Notes: a model not told the origin generated them from the sequence alone. 64,000 bases of DNA from an uncultured Acetatifactor sp. (GCA_910586515.1 CAJUGL010000007.1:1-64000); one strand, 5' to 3'. Counted from the first letter of the stretch, positions 53,555 to 62,933 are shown. Numbers and translations: made by a program.

Positions 53555-53615
53555 ATTCTCTCTTATTTCATTGACCTATGTGACGATTTGTTTCCGCTTC
53601 GAAAGTCCCTGTCTT

Positions 53616-55175
53616 TTAATGCTGTATCTGGGGCTTCTGCCTCGCCATCATCCTGGCAAGCACGGGTCCCATGCATTTGCCCAGGACAGGAATCAGCTCA
53701 TGGTCAAAGTTCTCCAAAACCCTGCTTTCCTTTCCGATGACCAGTGTATACTCGGTCTCCGGTGTGGAAGCGGGCCAGTTGGGCACTTCCGGATTCTGGG
53801 GATTGCCGGTCCCGGCAAAGGCCATGACGGAGTCGAAGATCAGCTTCTCCACCCGTTCGGTAACCCCTTCCTCCTGGGTGTAGGGCGCAAGCTCGGTATT
53901 GTGGAAGAAATAGGGGATGTCCGCGCAGTGCCAGGGGGTTCTGCCTCCGTCGAAGTTCATGTCCAGGTTGAACAGGTAGGACCATACGCCGCCGCTGCAG
54001 TTTGCCCTGGTTTTAATGTACTGGATTTCCGGCCCCCGGAACATGAAGTCCATGGTCATGATGTCCACCGGATTGCGCTCCGGGTAGGCTTTCCGGAACA
54101 GGTCAAGGAGCTCTTTGGATTCTTCCCTGCCCACTTCCTCTTCCACATAGGCCGCGCCTGCCTCCTGCGTCATCTCCGCTTTCCTGTAAGGAGTGGGGGC
54201 AAAGGAGCCGAACTCTCCGAACACACTGCCCACCATCATGGGCACATGCTCCGTCTCCCTGCGGAAGCCGTTGATGACGGGATCCCCTGCATAGAAACCG
54301 TTCTTGTAGGGCGCTCCGCCCACATACTCCCCTGCCTTCTCCAGAGCGGGCTTCACCTTGTTGTAGGCAGCTGCCAGGTCATCGAAGGGCACTGTCTCCA
54401 GGGCCTTCACATCCTGTACCTTCAGCTCTTCCATCAGCGCCCTGCCCAATTTCTCGCCGTTGCCGGTGCTGTCTGCCATCAGGCCGCCCAGAACGCCGCT
54501 CATGTTGATGCCCTTGGCGAACAGGCCGTCTGCCGCCGGGGTCTGGAGCAAAGTGGTGACTTTGGCCCCGCCGCCGGACTGTCCGAAGATGGTCACGTTC
54601 TCCGGATTTCCGCCGAAGCTTTCGATGTTGTCATGAATCCATTTCAGGGCGGCCACCAGATCGTCCGTGCCCGCATTGCCGGAGTTTGCGTACTCCTCCC
54701 CGAAAGGAGACAGATCACAGTAGCCCAGGACATTCAGCCTGTGGTTCACGGAAACCACCACCACCTGGCCCTCTTTACACATATTCTCGCCTTCATAGGC
54801 AATCTGCTCAATGGAAGAGCCTGCAAAGAATCCGCCGCCGTGGAGCCATACCATGACAGGCCGCTTCTCCCCGTCCAGACCGGGACTCCAGATATTCAGA
54901 TTCTGACAGTCCTCGTCCATAACCCAGAACCGATGGGGCACCATGAGCTCGCCGCCCGGCTTTGGAAGATCCAGAAGGGGACATACGCAGCCGTAGCTCA
55001 CGGCCTGGAACACGCCCTCCCAGGGTTCCACAGGTTCCGGCGCGTGGAAACGCTTCGCCTTTGCGTAGGGGATTCCCTTGAAAATGTACATATCGTCATA
55101 GAAATAGCCTCGTACCTTTCCCTTGTCGGTGTCCACCACTGCTGTCTGCTCGTCATAGATGAATTTTTTCTCCAT
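53616..55175 (-). CDS. Carboxylesterase, type B (para-nitrobenzyl esterase-like)
   Basis: A 519-residue alpha/beta hydrolase. Oxyanion hole VMVWLHGGGFFAGSS, nucleophile elbow VTIFGQSGGGAKVTTLL (GQSGG in place of the usual GESAG), and catalytic His in TPWHCADIPYFFHN. No signal peptide, so cytoplasmic. GGAGGG precedes the ATG, and a promoter lies at 55245-55273. Neighbouring GH31 and GH3 enzymes suggest it removes acyl groups from hemicellulose oligosaccharides, but type B esterases act on many esters. Confidence 0.9.
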   Translation of the reverse strand: MEKKFIYDEQTAVVDTDKGKVRGYFYDDMYIFKGIPYAKAKRFHAPEPVEPWEGVFQAVSYGCVCPLLDLPKPGGELMVPHRFWVMDEDCQNLNIWSPGLDGEKRPVMVWLHGGGFFAGSSIEQIAYEGENMCKEGQVVVVSVNHRLNVLGYCDLSPFGEEYANSGNAGTDDLVAALKWIHDNIESFGGNPENVTIFGQSGGGAKVTTLLQTPAADGLFAKGINMSGVLGGLMADSTGNGEKLGRALMEELKVQDVKALETVPFDDLAAAYNKVKPALEKAGEYVGGAPYKNGFYAGDPVINGFRRETEHVPMMVGSVFGEFGSFAPTPYRKAEMTQEAGAAYVEEEVGREESKELLDLFRKAYPERNPVDIMTMDFMFRGPEIQYIKTRANCSGGVWSYLFNLDMNFDGGRTPWHCADIPYFFHNTELAPYTQEEGVTERVEKLIFDSVMAFAGTGNPQNPEVPNWPASTPETEYTLVIGKESRVLENFDHELIPVLGKCMGPVLARMMARQKPQIQH

Positions 55176-55244
55176 AATGAATTGCCCTCCGTTTCTTTTT
55201 ATATGTTTTTTCTTTTAAGCAGCAAATTTTGCAATGTTTCCTAC

Positions 55245-55273
55245 ATTTTACCCCTTTGGGGACAGATGCGCAA
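55245..55273 (-). promoter_or_regulatory. Promoter of the carboxylesterase gene
   Basis: Minus strand TTGCGC (55268-55273) and TAAAAT (55245-55250), 17-bp spacer; the spacer contains a CCCC/GGGG pair. The rest of 55176-55382 shows only short hairpins and no gene. Confidence 0.5.
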
Positions 55274-55382
55274 TTCCCAAAACAGACTTCTGTTCTGCTT
55301 TAACAGGCTATCCCTGACCCGGACGGGCCTGAACAGAAATTTTGCCGCTGCAGGCAGCGTTTGACTGTTAAGCGCCTGAGGG

Positions 55383-55480
55383 TCAGATGACTTTCGCAGC
55401 CTCCAGGACCCGGTATTCCTCCTCGGTCTTTTTCAAAAATTCCGTCAGAATCTTCCGGTTGTCCTCCCCCAGAGTGGGCG
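55383..55480 (-). pseudogene. C-terminal fragment of a CaiB/BaiF CoA-transferase
   Basis: The minus strand reads PTLGEDNRKILTEFLKKT, then EEEYRVLEAAKVI and a stop at 55383. This is the characteristic final 30 residues of CaiB/BaiF family CoA-transferases (pxLGqhn...L...lGys.eei..L...gvi). Nothing of the rest of the gene is present; it abuts the AraC remnant directly. A deletion junction. Confidence 0.6.
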
Positions 55481-55776
55481 ATGAATTCATCTATGTTTTG
55501 TCCGGCAGCAGCACGCATCTGATCAACCGGAATCCGGAGACCCTCTTCGAAGGGGATTTCTGCATTCTCCCGCCTTCCGCCAGACATCTCCAGGGCAAAG
55601 CCGCCGAAGGCCACGCCATAAAAATCCCGGTCCGTCCCTCCGCCTTCACGGATATCTGTACCGGACTCCTGAAAGGCCAGGATCCGAAAAATTTTATGCG
55701 GGCTTTCAAAAAGCTCCGCCAGATGACGCCCTCCCAGTACAGGGAGCTCTACCACGAAAAAAAGAGGAATAGATGA
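55480..55776 (+). pseudogene. AraC regulator remnant with internal deletion
   Basis: The frame gives part of a cupin sensor domain (DEFIYVLSGSSTHLINRNPETLFEGDFCILPPSARH) joined directly to the end of the second HTH (DPKNFMRAFKKLRQMTPSQYREL). Start, most of the sensor and the first HTH are lost. An open 129-codon frame exists (from 55387), but its first 30 codons are the antisense of the CaiB fragment, so it is not a real gene. Confidence 0.65.
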
Positions 55777-55810
55777 AAATAAAATCTCCCCTGCCCGATT
55801 ACATTGGGCA

Positions 55811-58696
55811 TTACTCTCTGTCTTCCTCCTGGGAGGCTTTCACTGCCCTGAATTTCTCCTCCATGGATTCCTTCAGGGTAAGGCGGGCCTCCTGAATCTC
55901 CATGCCGCCCTGGCCGAAGAAAAATTTCAGGAAGGTAGTATTATGGAAGGAGGGATGCAGAATGATTTCCTCTGTCCTCCACTCCGTATCCTCTCCCGTA
56001 AGGGAAATGATTCTGATGATCTGTTTGTCCTGGGACAGGGTCAGGGGCACCTGGGCCAGGCTTCCCTGTCCTGTCACCCTGCAGGTCAGCTCCAGACGGT
56101 AGAAGCCCCGCGCCTTCACATTCAGTTCAAAAGTGACGCTGCTGCCCTTTCCTGCGGCAATGCGCTCCACAGGCAGGCTGCAGCCCGTCTCTTCCACAGG
56201 AATTCGGACCAGCTCGCCGAAGGATTCCATCTCCTGGGCTGCCACGGCGGCAAGTTCCCTGTCCAGTTCGCTCTCCCTGCCCTCCATTCTCTGATAAGCC
56301 GGGGTCCGCAGCAGATAACGGCAGATATTTGCCGCGCTGCGCAGGTACTCGGCCCTGGTGACGACGCCCTTCTCCAGACTCTTCAGGGAATTGTCATTCT
56401 GGCTGTTTCCTGCGGCATCTGCAGTCACCATAAACAGATCGTTCTGGGCCCGGACCATGGCGGCCACATTTTCCACTCTGCCTGCCGCGCCTTCGTCATT
56501 GGCCTTTGCCCACCAGTCTGTCATCACAATGCCGTCATACTTCCACTGTCCCCGGAGAATCGTGGTGAGCATGTCGTAATTGCCTGCGGACCAGAATCCG
56601 TTGATGGGATTGTAGGAGGTCATGATGGAATAAGCTCCGCCCTCCTTCACCGCGATCTCAAAGCCCTTCAGATACAGCTCCCGCAGGGCCCGCTCAGACA
56701 CCACGGCTTCCACCTCATTGCGTTTGTATTCCTGGCTGTTGCAGGCAAAGTGCTTGATGGTGCCCGTTACCTGATACCTGCCCATGGACCGCAGCTGAGC
56801 AGCCGCCATCTTCCCGGTTAACAGGGGATCTTCGCTGAAATATTCGAAATTCCGTCCATTCAGGGGATTCCTGTGGAGGTTGATGCCGGGTCCCAGAAGC
56901 GTATCCACCTTATTGATGCGCAGTTCCAGGGCCTCCCAGGCAAAGAGCTCCTCTGACAGAGCCTCATTGAAGGTGGAGGCAAGGCAGGCTCCGTTTGGCA
57001 TGGCAAAGGCGATGCTGCCGCAGTCCATCCGGATGCCGCTTGGCCCGTCCGCGCAGCAGGCCACCGGAATGCCAAAGCCCGCCAGACGCTCTGTGACCCC
57101 GCCGAAGGCCCCGGCGGTTCCCGGCGTCACCTTGGGGGAGCACATGCCCTCGCCCCGGACGATGCAGCACAGGTCCTCATCCGTCAGCTGTGCCAGGAAG
57201 TCCTCCATGGACACCTTTCCCCCTTCCACATCCCGGAGCTTATACCCCTTGTCCCCGGTGCAGGAAAGGTCCTTCTGCTTCTGCCCTGCCCGGGAAAATG
57301 TCTCTGCCTCTCCGGCGCCAAGCTGCGGCAGTCTCTCCCTGCGGCGCTGTCCCGGGTCCTGGGTCCGCAGAGGAACCGGCTCATAAGTCACCCGGAAGCT
57401 GCCGTCGCCGCACTCCTGAGGCTTCATCCGCTCAAAGGCCGTCACCGGCGCGCAGGCTTCCTCCAGGCTTTCCACTACAATTGTTTCGTCAAGCACCATG
57501 CTGCCTGCGGAAGAGGCGCTACGCACATCCGTTCCCACATAGAACTCGTACGTTCCCGCTTCCAGTATCCAACAGGATTTGTGTCCCGCCGCTCCGCTGT
57601 CGTCATAGGAGGCCAGGGTATGCCCGGACACGGCTATCTCCAGAACCTGGCTCCCGCCCGGTGCAAGCTCCTCTGTCTTGGCAAAACCGCACAGGCTTCT
57701 GGCCGGCTTTCCCAATGCGCCCTGGGGAGCCCGGCAGTAGACCTGCACCGTCTCCTTTCCCGAAACAGCGCCCGTATTGGTGACCTTTACCCGGAAGACC
57801 GGGCCGGGTTCTCCCTCCAGGGAATTCAGCGTTCCCTTTATCTCCGCCTCCAGGGCAAAGGTGGTGTAGGACAGGCCGAAGCCAAAGGGATACAGCACCC
57901 TGTCCCTGGCAAAGGTCTCGAAATACCGATAACCCACATAGATATCTTCCTGATAGAGGTTCCTCTTCTCATCCCCGTGGTTTCCGGTGGAGGGATAATC
58001 GGCAATGTCCAGGGCGATGGTGTCCGCCAGTTTTCCGGAGGGCGTCACCCTGCCGGAAAGTACGTCCAGAACACCGTTTCCCCCTTCCTGTCCCCCCTGC
58101 CACACATACAGCACAGCCGACGGCCCGAAACGTTCCACCCACTTCATATCAATGATATTTCCCACATTCAGCAGCACCACCGTGCGTTCGAAGGCGCCGC
58201 ACACCAGGCGCAGCATGTCCTCCTCTTCCCCGGTGAGCAGGAAGCTTCCCGCCTCGGCCTTATTGTCCTGGTCTTCCCCGGCTGTCCTGGCCAGAATAAT
58301 GACAGCAGTGTCAGATTCTTGCGCGGCATCCGCAACCAGTTCCGGTGTCAGGGGCATCTCCTTCTGGAACCAGGGCTCCCCTGCCCAGCCCGCTCCTGCG
58401 TCAAAGGGATTGTCCTTCAGCCACTCCTCATAGACCCTCTGGAGTTTTTTGTTCAGCACAAAGCCGCTCTCTTCCAGAGCCTCCCGAATGCCTGTGACAT
58501 AACTGGTGTTCACCATGCCTCCCGAGCCTGTGCCGCTTTTGTAATAATTGAACTGTCCCCTGCCGAACAGGGCGATTTTCTCTCCCTCCTTCAGGGGAAG
58601 CACCCCTCCCTCATTGCGCAGCATGACGATTCCTTCCGCTGCCACGGCTCTGGCCGTCCCGGCGTAGAGCTTTCTGTCGAAAACTTTGTTTTCCAT
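55811..58696 (-). CDS. GH3 beta-glycosidase with permuted domain order
   Basis: A 961-residue GH3 enzyme in which the C-terminal-type domain comes first. Residues about 1-280: GH3_C (AVAAEGIVMLRNEGGVLPL, VIILARTAGEDQDNKAEAGSF, IYVGYRYFETF, YPFGFGLSYTTF). About 290-400: Fn3-like. About 500-800: catalytic barrel (LAGFGIPVACCADGPSGIRMD, GPGINLHRNPLNGRNFEYFSEDP, TIKHFACNSQEYKRNEVEAVVSERALRELYL, nucleophile Asp in DGIVMTDWWAKA). About 840-950: a beta-sandwich resembling a carbohydrate-binding module. No signal peptide. AAAGGAG precedes the ATG. It probably forms an operon with the GH31 gene 102 bp upstream. Confidence 0.92.
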   Translation of the reverse strand: MENKVFDRKLYAGTARAVAAEGIVMLRNEGGVLPLKEGEKIALFGRGQFNYYKSGTGSGGMVNTSYVTGIREALEESGFVLNKKLQRVYEEWLKDNPFDAGAGWAGEPWFQKEMPLTPELVADAAQESDTAVIILARTAGEDQDNKAEAGSFLLTGEEEDMLRLVCGAFERTVVLLNVGNIIDMKWVERFGPSAVLYVWQGGQEGGNGVLDVLSGRVTPSGKLADTIALDIADYPSTGNHGDEKRNLYQEDIYVGYRYFETFARDRVLYPFGFGLSYTTFALEAEIKGTLNSLEGEPGPVFRVKVTNTGAVSGKETVQVYCRAPQGALGKPARSLCGFAKTEELAPGGSQVLEIAVSGHTLASYDDSGAAGHKSCWILEAGTYEFYVGTDVRSASSAGSMVLDETIVVESLEEACAPVTAFERMKPQECGDGSFRVTYEPVPLRTQDPGQRRRERLPQLGAGEAETFSRAGQKQKDLSCTGDKGYKLRDVEGGKVSMEDFLAQLTDEDLCCIVRGEGMCSPKVTPGTAGAFGGVTERLAGFGIPVACCADGPSGIRMDCGSIAFAMPNGACLASTFNEALSEELFAWEALELRINKVDTLLGPGINLHRNPLNGRNFEYFSEDPLLTGKMAAAQLRSMGRYQVTGTIKHFACNSQEYKRNEVEAVVSERALRELYLKGFEIAVKEGGAYSIMTSYNPINGFWSAGNYDMLTTILRGQWKYDGIVMTDWWAKANDEGAAGRVENVAAMVRAQNDLFMVTADAAGNSQNDNSLKSLEKGVVTRAEYLRSAANICRYLLRTPAYQRMEGRESELDRELAAVAAQEMESFGELVRIPVEETGCSLPVERIAAGKGSSVTFELNVKARGFYRLELTCRVTGQGSLAQVPLTLSQDKQIIRIISLTGEDTEWRTEEIILHPSFHNTTFLKFFFGQGGMEIQEARLTLKESMEEKFRAVKASQEEDRE

Positions 58697-58798
58697 TGAT
58701 TTCTCCTTTCTATTCTGATCTGCCGTTGTCTGCTGTATTCTGCAGCTGTCTGATCTGTGATCGCTCCTTCTATCTGTAGTTGTCTGCTCCGCCCGTTT

Positions 58799-61246
58799 CT
58801 ACCTCGCGCGGAGCGTGGCTGTGCCGCTCTTTTCAAAACAAAGAACCATGTCCGAACCGCTTCCTCCGGCTGTGGTTCCGCAGTCTTCCGTTACGGCTCC
58901 CGGATTCACCGCCATCCCTTCGGCTTTCGCCCGGGTTCTCTCATTCATCAGAACCACTCTGCAGGGTTTCTCTCCTGTAACCTCCACTTTATACACATCG
59001 CCCTCTCGCTCAATCCGCACGGAAGTCTCCCGCGTCGCCTGTCCGTCATACACCGCCGTTTCGGCCTTTCCGCCGTCGGCCAGGGAATACACCCGGAAAG
59101 TGACGTCCTTCGCATAGTCATAGACAGGCCCCTCGTCACAGGCGCCCACGGCCACAACGCTGCCCTCCCGCACATAGAGGGGAATGCTCAGATAACCGTG
59201 CTTCTCCCGATACCATCTGCCCCCCTGCCGCTGCTGCCCGGTAAGGAAATCGGTCCACATTCCCGCAGGCAGATAATACTCCGCCATGCCCTCCTCATTC
59301 AGCACAGGCGCTGCCAACAGAGAATCCCCCAACATATACTGACTTGCCAGATACGCGCAGTTCCGGTCACCCGGAAACTCCAGTGCCATGCTCCGCATCA
59401 TGGGCACCCCTGTGCGGGAAGTCTCTATGGCATTCCGGTACAGGTAGGGCATCAGGGAGGCCTTCAGACGGGTGAAAAAGCGCAACACATCCACGCTTTC
59501 CTCATCGTAGAGCCAGGGCACCCTGTAGGAAGAGGAGCCGTGAAGCCTGGAATGCGTGGAAAGCAGGCCGAAAGCGCACCAACGTTTATACACATCCGGC
59601 GTGGACCTGCTCTCAAAGCCGCCGATATCATGACTCCAGAATCCGAACCCGGAACTGGTGAGGGACAGGCCGCCCCGGAGACTCTGCTCCATGGACTCAT
59701 AGTCTGACCAACAGTCCCCTCCCCAGTGCACGGGGAATTTCTGACCTCCCGCCGTGGCGGAACGGGCAAAGAGCACTGCCTCTCCTTTTCCCCGTTTTCG
59801 CTCCAGAAGGTCAAATACCGTCTTATTATACAGATAGGTGTAGAAATTATGCATTTTCACGGGATCCGCTCCGTTGTGGTAAACCACCTCCGTGGGAATC
59901 CGCTCTCCGAAATCCGTTTTAAAGCAGTCCACGCCCATGTCCAACAGTTTCTCCAGTCCCTGCTGATACCAGGCTGCCGCCTCCGGGTTGGTGAAATCCA
60001 CAATGGCCATTCCCGGCTGCCACATGTCCCACTGCCACACATCGCCCCCCGGCCGCTTCAGGAAATACCCTTTCTCCATCCCCTCGTCAAAGAGCGCAGA
60101 CTCCTGACCGATGTAGGGATTGATCCACACGCAGACTCTGATCCCCTTTGCCTTAATCCGTCCAAGCATTCCCTCCGGGTCCGGAAATACAGCCTCATCC
60201 CAGATAAAATCCGTCCAGTGGAATTCCTTCATCCAACAGCAGTCGAAATGAAACACCGACAGGGGAATCCCCCGCTCCAACATACCGTCGATAAAGCTCA
60301 TTACCGTCTCCTCGTCATACTCTGTGGTAAAGGAGGTGGACAGCCATAGGCCAAAGGTCCAGGGCGCGGGCAGGGCAGGCTTTCCCGTCAGATCGGTATA
60401 CCGTTCCAGAACCTCTTTTCCGTCCGCCCCGTCCATGACAAAATAGTCCAGGCATTCCCCTGCCACGGAGAAGGCCACCTTGTTCACCTGCTCCGTACCC
60501 ACCTCGAAATCCACCTTCTCCGGATGGTTGACAAAGACGCCGTAATTTCGACTGGACAAATAAAAGGGAATATTCTTGTAGGACTGCTCCGTACTGGTTC
60601 CCCCGTCTTCATTCCAGATGGAAACGGTCTGTCCGTTTTTCACAAAGGCCCCGAAACGCTCCCCCAGGCCGTAAATCTGCTCATTGACGGAGAGTCCAAG
60701 CTGCTGCCGCATATAGGCGCCTGTTCCCCTGTCGTAGGCCATGCCCTTCCAGTCTTCCTTCAAAAATGCCAGATCCCTGGGGGCGCTCTTTGTCAGCAGT
60801 TCTCCGTCCCTCTCGTAGCGCATACTGAAGGACTGTCTGCCGATCACCAGGCTCAAATGACCGCTTCTCACGGTTATGTGGCTTTCCGTCTCCTCCACAG
60901 TGAGGCAGCTTCGGTTTTCCGGTGCAGCGTCGGATTCCTTCTCTTTAATCTCAGAACATGCGTTCCGCCCGGCACAGCTCCCCTCCCCCAGATTCAGCAC
61001 AAACGCCGGGCCACGCTTTGCGGTTCCTTTGTGGTGCCAGACCTGTACCCTGATTACCTCCGGCATGGGCGCAGTGATCCGCAAAGTCAGGTTAATGCCG
61101 TCTATGGTATTGCCCCTGCCCTGTACCACCGCTGTTGGGGTACAGAGCAGCACTTCCTCCTCCCGGATTCTGCAGTCATACACCTGCTGCGGTGAAAAAC
61201 CGGCAAAACCTTCCCTTAATAACCAACATCCGTTTTGAAATTTCAT
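58799..61246 (-). CDS. Alpha-xylosidase-type GH31 enzyme
   Basis: An 815-residue GH31 glycosidase like YicI. Nucleophile Asp in DCFKTDFGERIPTEVV; acid/base Asp in FPVHWGGDCWSDYESMEQSLRGG, 66 residues later as in E. coli YicI; GFWSHDIGGFES also matches. The N-terminal beta-sandwich contains YGLGERFGAFVKNGQTVSIWNEDGGTS. No signal peptide, so it trims alpha-xylosyl units from imported xyloglucan-type oligosaccharides; alpha-glucosidase activity is possible. CAGGAGG precedes the ATG, and a strong promoter lies at 61385-61413. Confidence 0.93.
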   Translation of the reverse strand: MKFQNGCWLLREGFAGFSPQQVYDCRIREEEVLLCTPTAVVQGRGNTIDGINLTLRITAPMPEVIRVQVWHHKGTAKRGPAFVLNLGEGSCAGRNACSEIKEKESDAAPENRSCLTVEETESHITVRSGHLSLVIGRQSFSMRYERDGELLTKSAPRDLAFLKEDWKGMAYDRGTGAYMRQQLGLSVNEQIYGLGERFGAFVKNGQTVSIWNEDGGTSTEQSYKNIPFYLSSRNYGVFVNHPEKVDFEVGTEQVNKVAFSVAGECLDYFVMDGADGKEVLERYTDLTGKPALPAPWTFGLWLSTSFTTEYDEETVMSFIDGMLERGIPLSVFHFDCCWMKEFHWTDFIWDEAVFPDPEGMLGRIKAKGIRVCVWINPYIGQESALFDEGMEKGYFLKRPGGDVWQWDMWQPGMAIVDFTNPEAAAWYQQGLEKLLDMGVDCFKTDFGERIPTEVVYHNGADPVKMHNFYTYLYNKTVFDLLERKRGKGEAVLFARSATAGGQKFPVHWGGDCWSDYESMEQSLRGGLSLTSSGFGFWSHDIGGFESRSTPDVYKRWCAFGLLSTHSRLHGSSSYRVPWLYDEESVDVLRFFTRLKASLMPYLYRNAIETSRTGVPMMRSMALEFPGDRNCAYLASQYMLGDSLLAAPVLNEEGMAEYYLPAGMWTDFLTGQQRQGGRWYREKHGYLSIPLYVREGSVVAVGACDEGPVYDYAKDVTFRVYSLADGGKAETAVYDGQATRETSVRIEREGDVYKVEVTGEKPCRVVLMNERTRAKAEGMAVNPGAVTEDCGTTAGGSGSDMVLCFEKSGTATLRAR

Positions 61247-61384
61247 TTTCCCTCCTGTCTGAACAGCGCCGCCCCTGGGAAACAGCCGTTCTTTTTTCTG
61301 TTCCGCTTATTTTTTATGTATGCATCCTGCCATGTGCGCCTTGTTTTATGTGCGCGTTTTATCCTGTCCCGTCTCTTTATACAA

Positions 61385-61413
61385 AGTATGCTACCGTTAA
61401 TTTCCTCTGTCAA
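61385..61413 (-). promoter_or_regulatory. Promoter of the GH31-GH3 unit
   Basis: Minus strand TTGACA (61408-61413) and CATACT (61385-61390), 17-bp spacer. The leader between it and the start codon (61247-61384) holds TCTGAACAGCGCC near 61259-61271, a fragment resembling the palindromic repeat. Confidence 0.65.
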
Positions 61414-61449
61414 TGACTATAGTTGCCTTCTATCCCTCAGAATTATACC

Positions 61450-61633
61450 GTAACAGTTCAGACAGGGCGCTGAACTGTTCTGAGAATGCACACAAAACGC
61501 GAAAAGAATGCGTTTTGGCGCCCGCAAGTCTCGCAAAATTGCACAGAGCGCAATTTTGACTTCGCGAGCGGGGCTGTCTGAACTGTTACATTATACCAGG
61601 TATAACGTTTCAGACAGGGCGCTGAACTGTTAC
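61450..61633. repeat. Composite palindromic element (about 140 bp) plus an adjoining repeat copy
   Basis: GTAACAGTTCAGACAG (61450-61465) and CTGTCTGAACTGTTAC (61574-61589) are perfect 16-bp terminal inverted repeats. Inside are the short palindrome itself (to 61479), a CAAAACGC/GCGTTTTG hairpin (about 61492-61516) and a large CCCGC...AAAATTGC/GCAATTTT...GCGGG hairpin (about 61522-61571). A degenerate second copy of the short palindrome follows at 61603-61633. No ORF. It resembles a non-autonomous mobile element or a REP/BIME-type unit. Confidence 0.75.
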
Positions 61634-61664
61634 TGCCAAGTTTCACAAAACTACCCGGTAAAGG

Positions 61665-61697
61665 AAAAACTCCTTTGAAACAGGCAAAGGAGTTTTT
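61665..61697 (-). terminator. Rho-independent terminator of the XRE-TPR gene
   Basis: AAAAACTCCTTTG and CAAAGGAGTTTTT are perfect 13-bp arms around a 7-base loop; on the minus strand the right arm ends in five T residues. It follows the stop codon by about 20 bp. Confidence 0.85.
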
Positions 61698-61718
61698 CTC
61701 ATTGATTATATTAACTTT

Positions 61719-62765
61719 TTATACTGTCGAGCCCGCTTCCGCCCTGCGCTTCTTCAGTCGCTGTATCTCCTGCTTCTGCTGATCGATATCTTTGCCGGAA
61801 AAGATTTTATACTCCTCCTTCAGGCACTGGATGATGCGCTTTCTGTCCCGGATGGCCCCCTCGTAATCTCCCAACAGTTCGTATACCTGGGCCTTGGAGT
61901 AGAGCCCGTCCGTCAGTCTGGGCGCCTCCTGCATGGTAAAGCATTTCTCATAGTCCGCCAGGGCTTCCTCATATCTGCCCAGTTTCTTGAACCGGTCTGC
62001 CCTGTCGCAGTAGGCCTGCCACCGTCCGGGGAAGCGCTCCACAGCCGCATTCCAGTATTCCAGGGCTTTCTCCATATCTCCCTTTCCGAACATCACATCC
62101 CCCATGTAGACCTCGTACTGGTGGGTTTTCGCCGCCGTGCGGATCTGCTCGATATAGGGCACTGCTTCGTCAAAGCGGTCATCATCCAACATATTTTCGA
62201 TCACCGCATACAAACCTCTGTAATTGCCGGGATTCTTCCTCAGGAATTCCTTAAAATATTCTATGACTTCAAAATGATTGTCATACCACTCGTCCCCGCA
62301 GACTCCGTTGTTGGCTTCCAGATAGGCCACCCATCCCCCTTTTTCGTCAGGGTCCAGTTCCAGTACCTTTCTGGCATATTCACTGGCGGTTTCATGGTCA
62401 CTCTTCGCCCTGTGATTGTAGAGATAGGCCATGCATTTACAGGCTCTCACATTCTTCGGGTCATTCTGAATCGCTCTCTCCAGAAAACGGACGCAATGGT
62501 CAAAGGTCTCTGCCGGAATCCTGCGCTCATGCCAGAACATATTCTCCATCCGCTCAAACTCCGCCTCCTCAGGCATCTGGAACAGTTCGTCTATGGTCAC
62601 GCCGAAAAAGACCGCAAGATTGGGCAGCAGCGCAATATCCGGCACACTGGCCCCCGTCTCCCATTTTGACACGGCCTGAAAGGACACTCCCAGGTACTCC
62701 GCCAGTTCCTCCTGCCTGGCATTCTTTTCTAAACGTAGATTCTTAATCTTTTTTCCGATATCCAT
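61719..62765 (-). CDS. XRE-type HTH regulator with TPR repeats
   Basis: A 348-residue protein. HTH residues about 6-60: KIKNLRLEKNARQEELAEYLGVSFQAVSKWETGASVPDIALLPNLAVFFGVTIDELF. The rest is a series of TPR-like helices, e.g. ACKCMAYLYNHRAKSDHETASEYARKVLELDPD, ALEYWNAAVERFPGRWQAYCDRADRFKKLGRYEEALADYEKCF. The tail is Lys/Arg-rich. Such proteins may sense peptides or partner proteins; no target is visible. GGAGG precedes the ATG. It is divergent from the AAA-ATPase-like gene. Confidence 0.88.
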   Translation of the reverse strand: MDIGKKIKNLRLEKNARQEELAEYLGVSFQAVSKWETGASVPDIALLPNLAVFFGVTIDELFQMPEEAEFERMENMFWHERRIPAETFDHCVRFLERAIQNDPKNVRACKCMAYLYNHRAKSDHETASEYARKVLELDPDEKGGWVAYLEANNGVCGDEWYDNHFEVIEYFKEFLRKNPGNYRGLYAVIENMLDDDRFDEAVPYIEQIRTAAKTHQYEVYMGDVMFGKGDMEKALEYWNAAVERFPGRWQAYCDRADRFKKLGRYEEALADYEKCFTMQEAPRLTDGLYSKAQVYELLGDYEGAIRDRKRIIQCLKEEYKIFSGKDIDQQKQEIQRLKKRRAEAGSTV

Positions 62766-62933
62766 TTCTTTCCTCCGTTCAACTACTGTTTGAAACTGTT
62801 TCTGTGTTATCAGCTGATGATTTCAGTATACAGTGGATTTTTCCCAAATGCAATCGACGGAAATTCTATCTGATTCTAATGTTGGTTGAATTGTTGCTGA
62901 TCACAGGTGCCTTCCCCGCATTTCCAGGACTGC

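Noticed and set aside
53535..55364. A 609-codon open frame on the plus strand
   Set aside because: Opposite the carboxylesterase gene, which has a complete catalytic set.
55387..55776. 129-codon plus-strand ORF as an intact regulator gene
   Set aside because: Its first third is antisense to a CaiB/BaiF fragment, and the HTH domain is mostly deleted.
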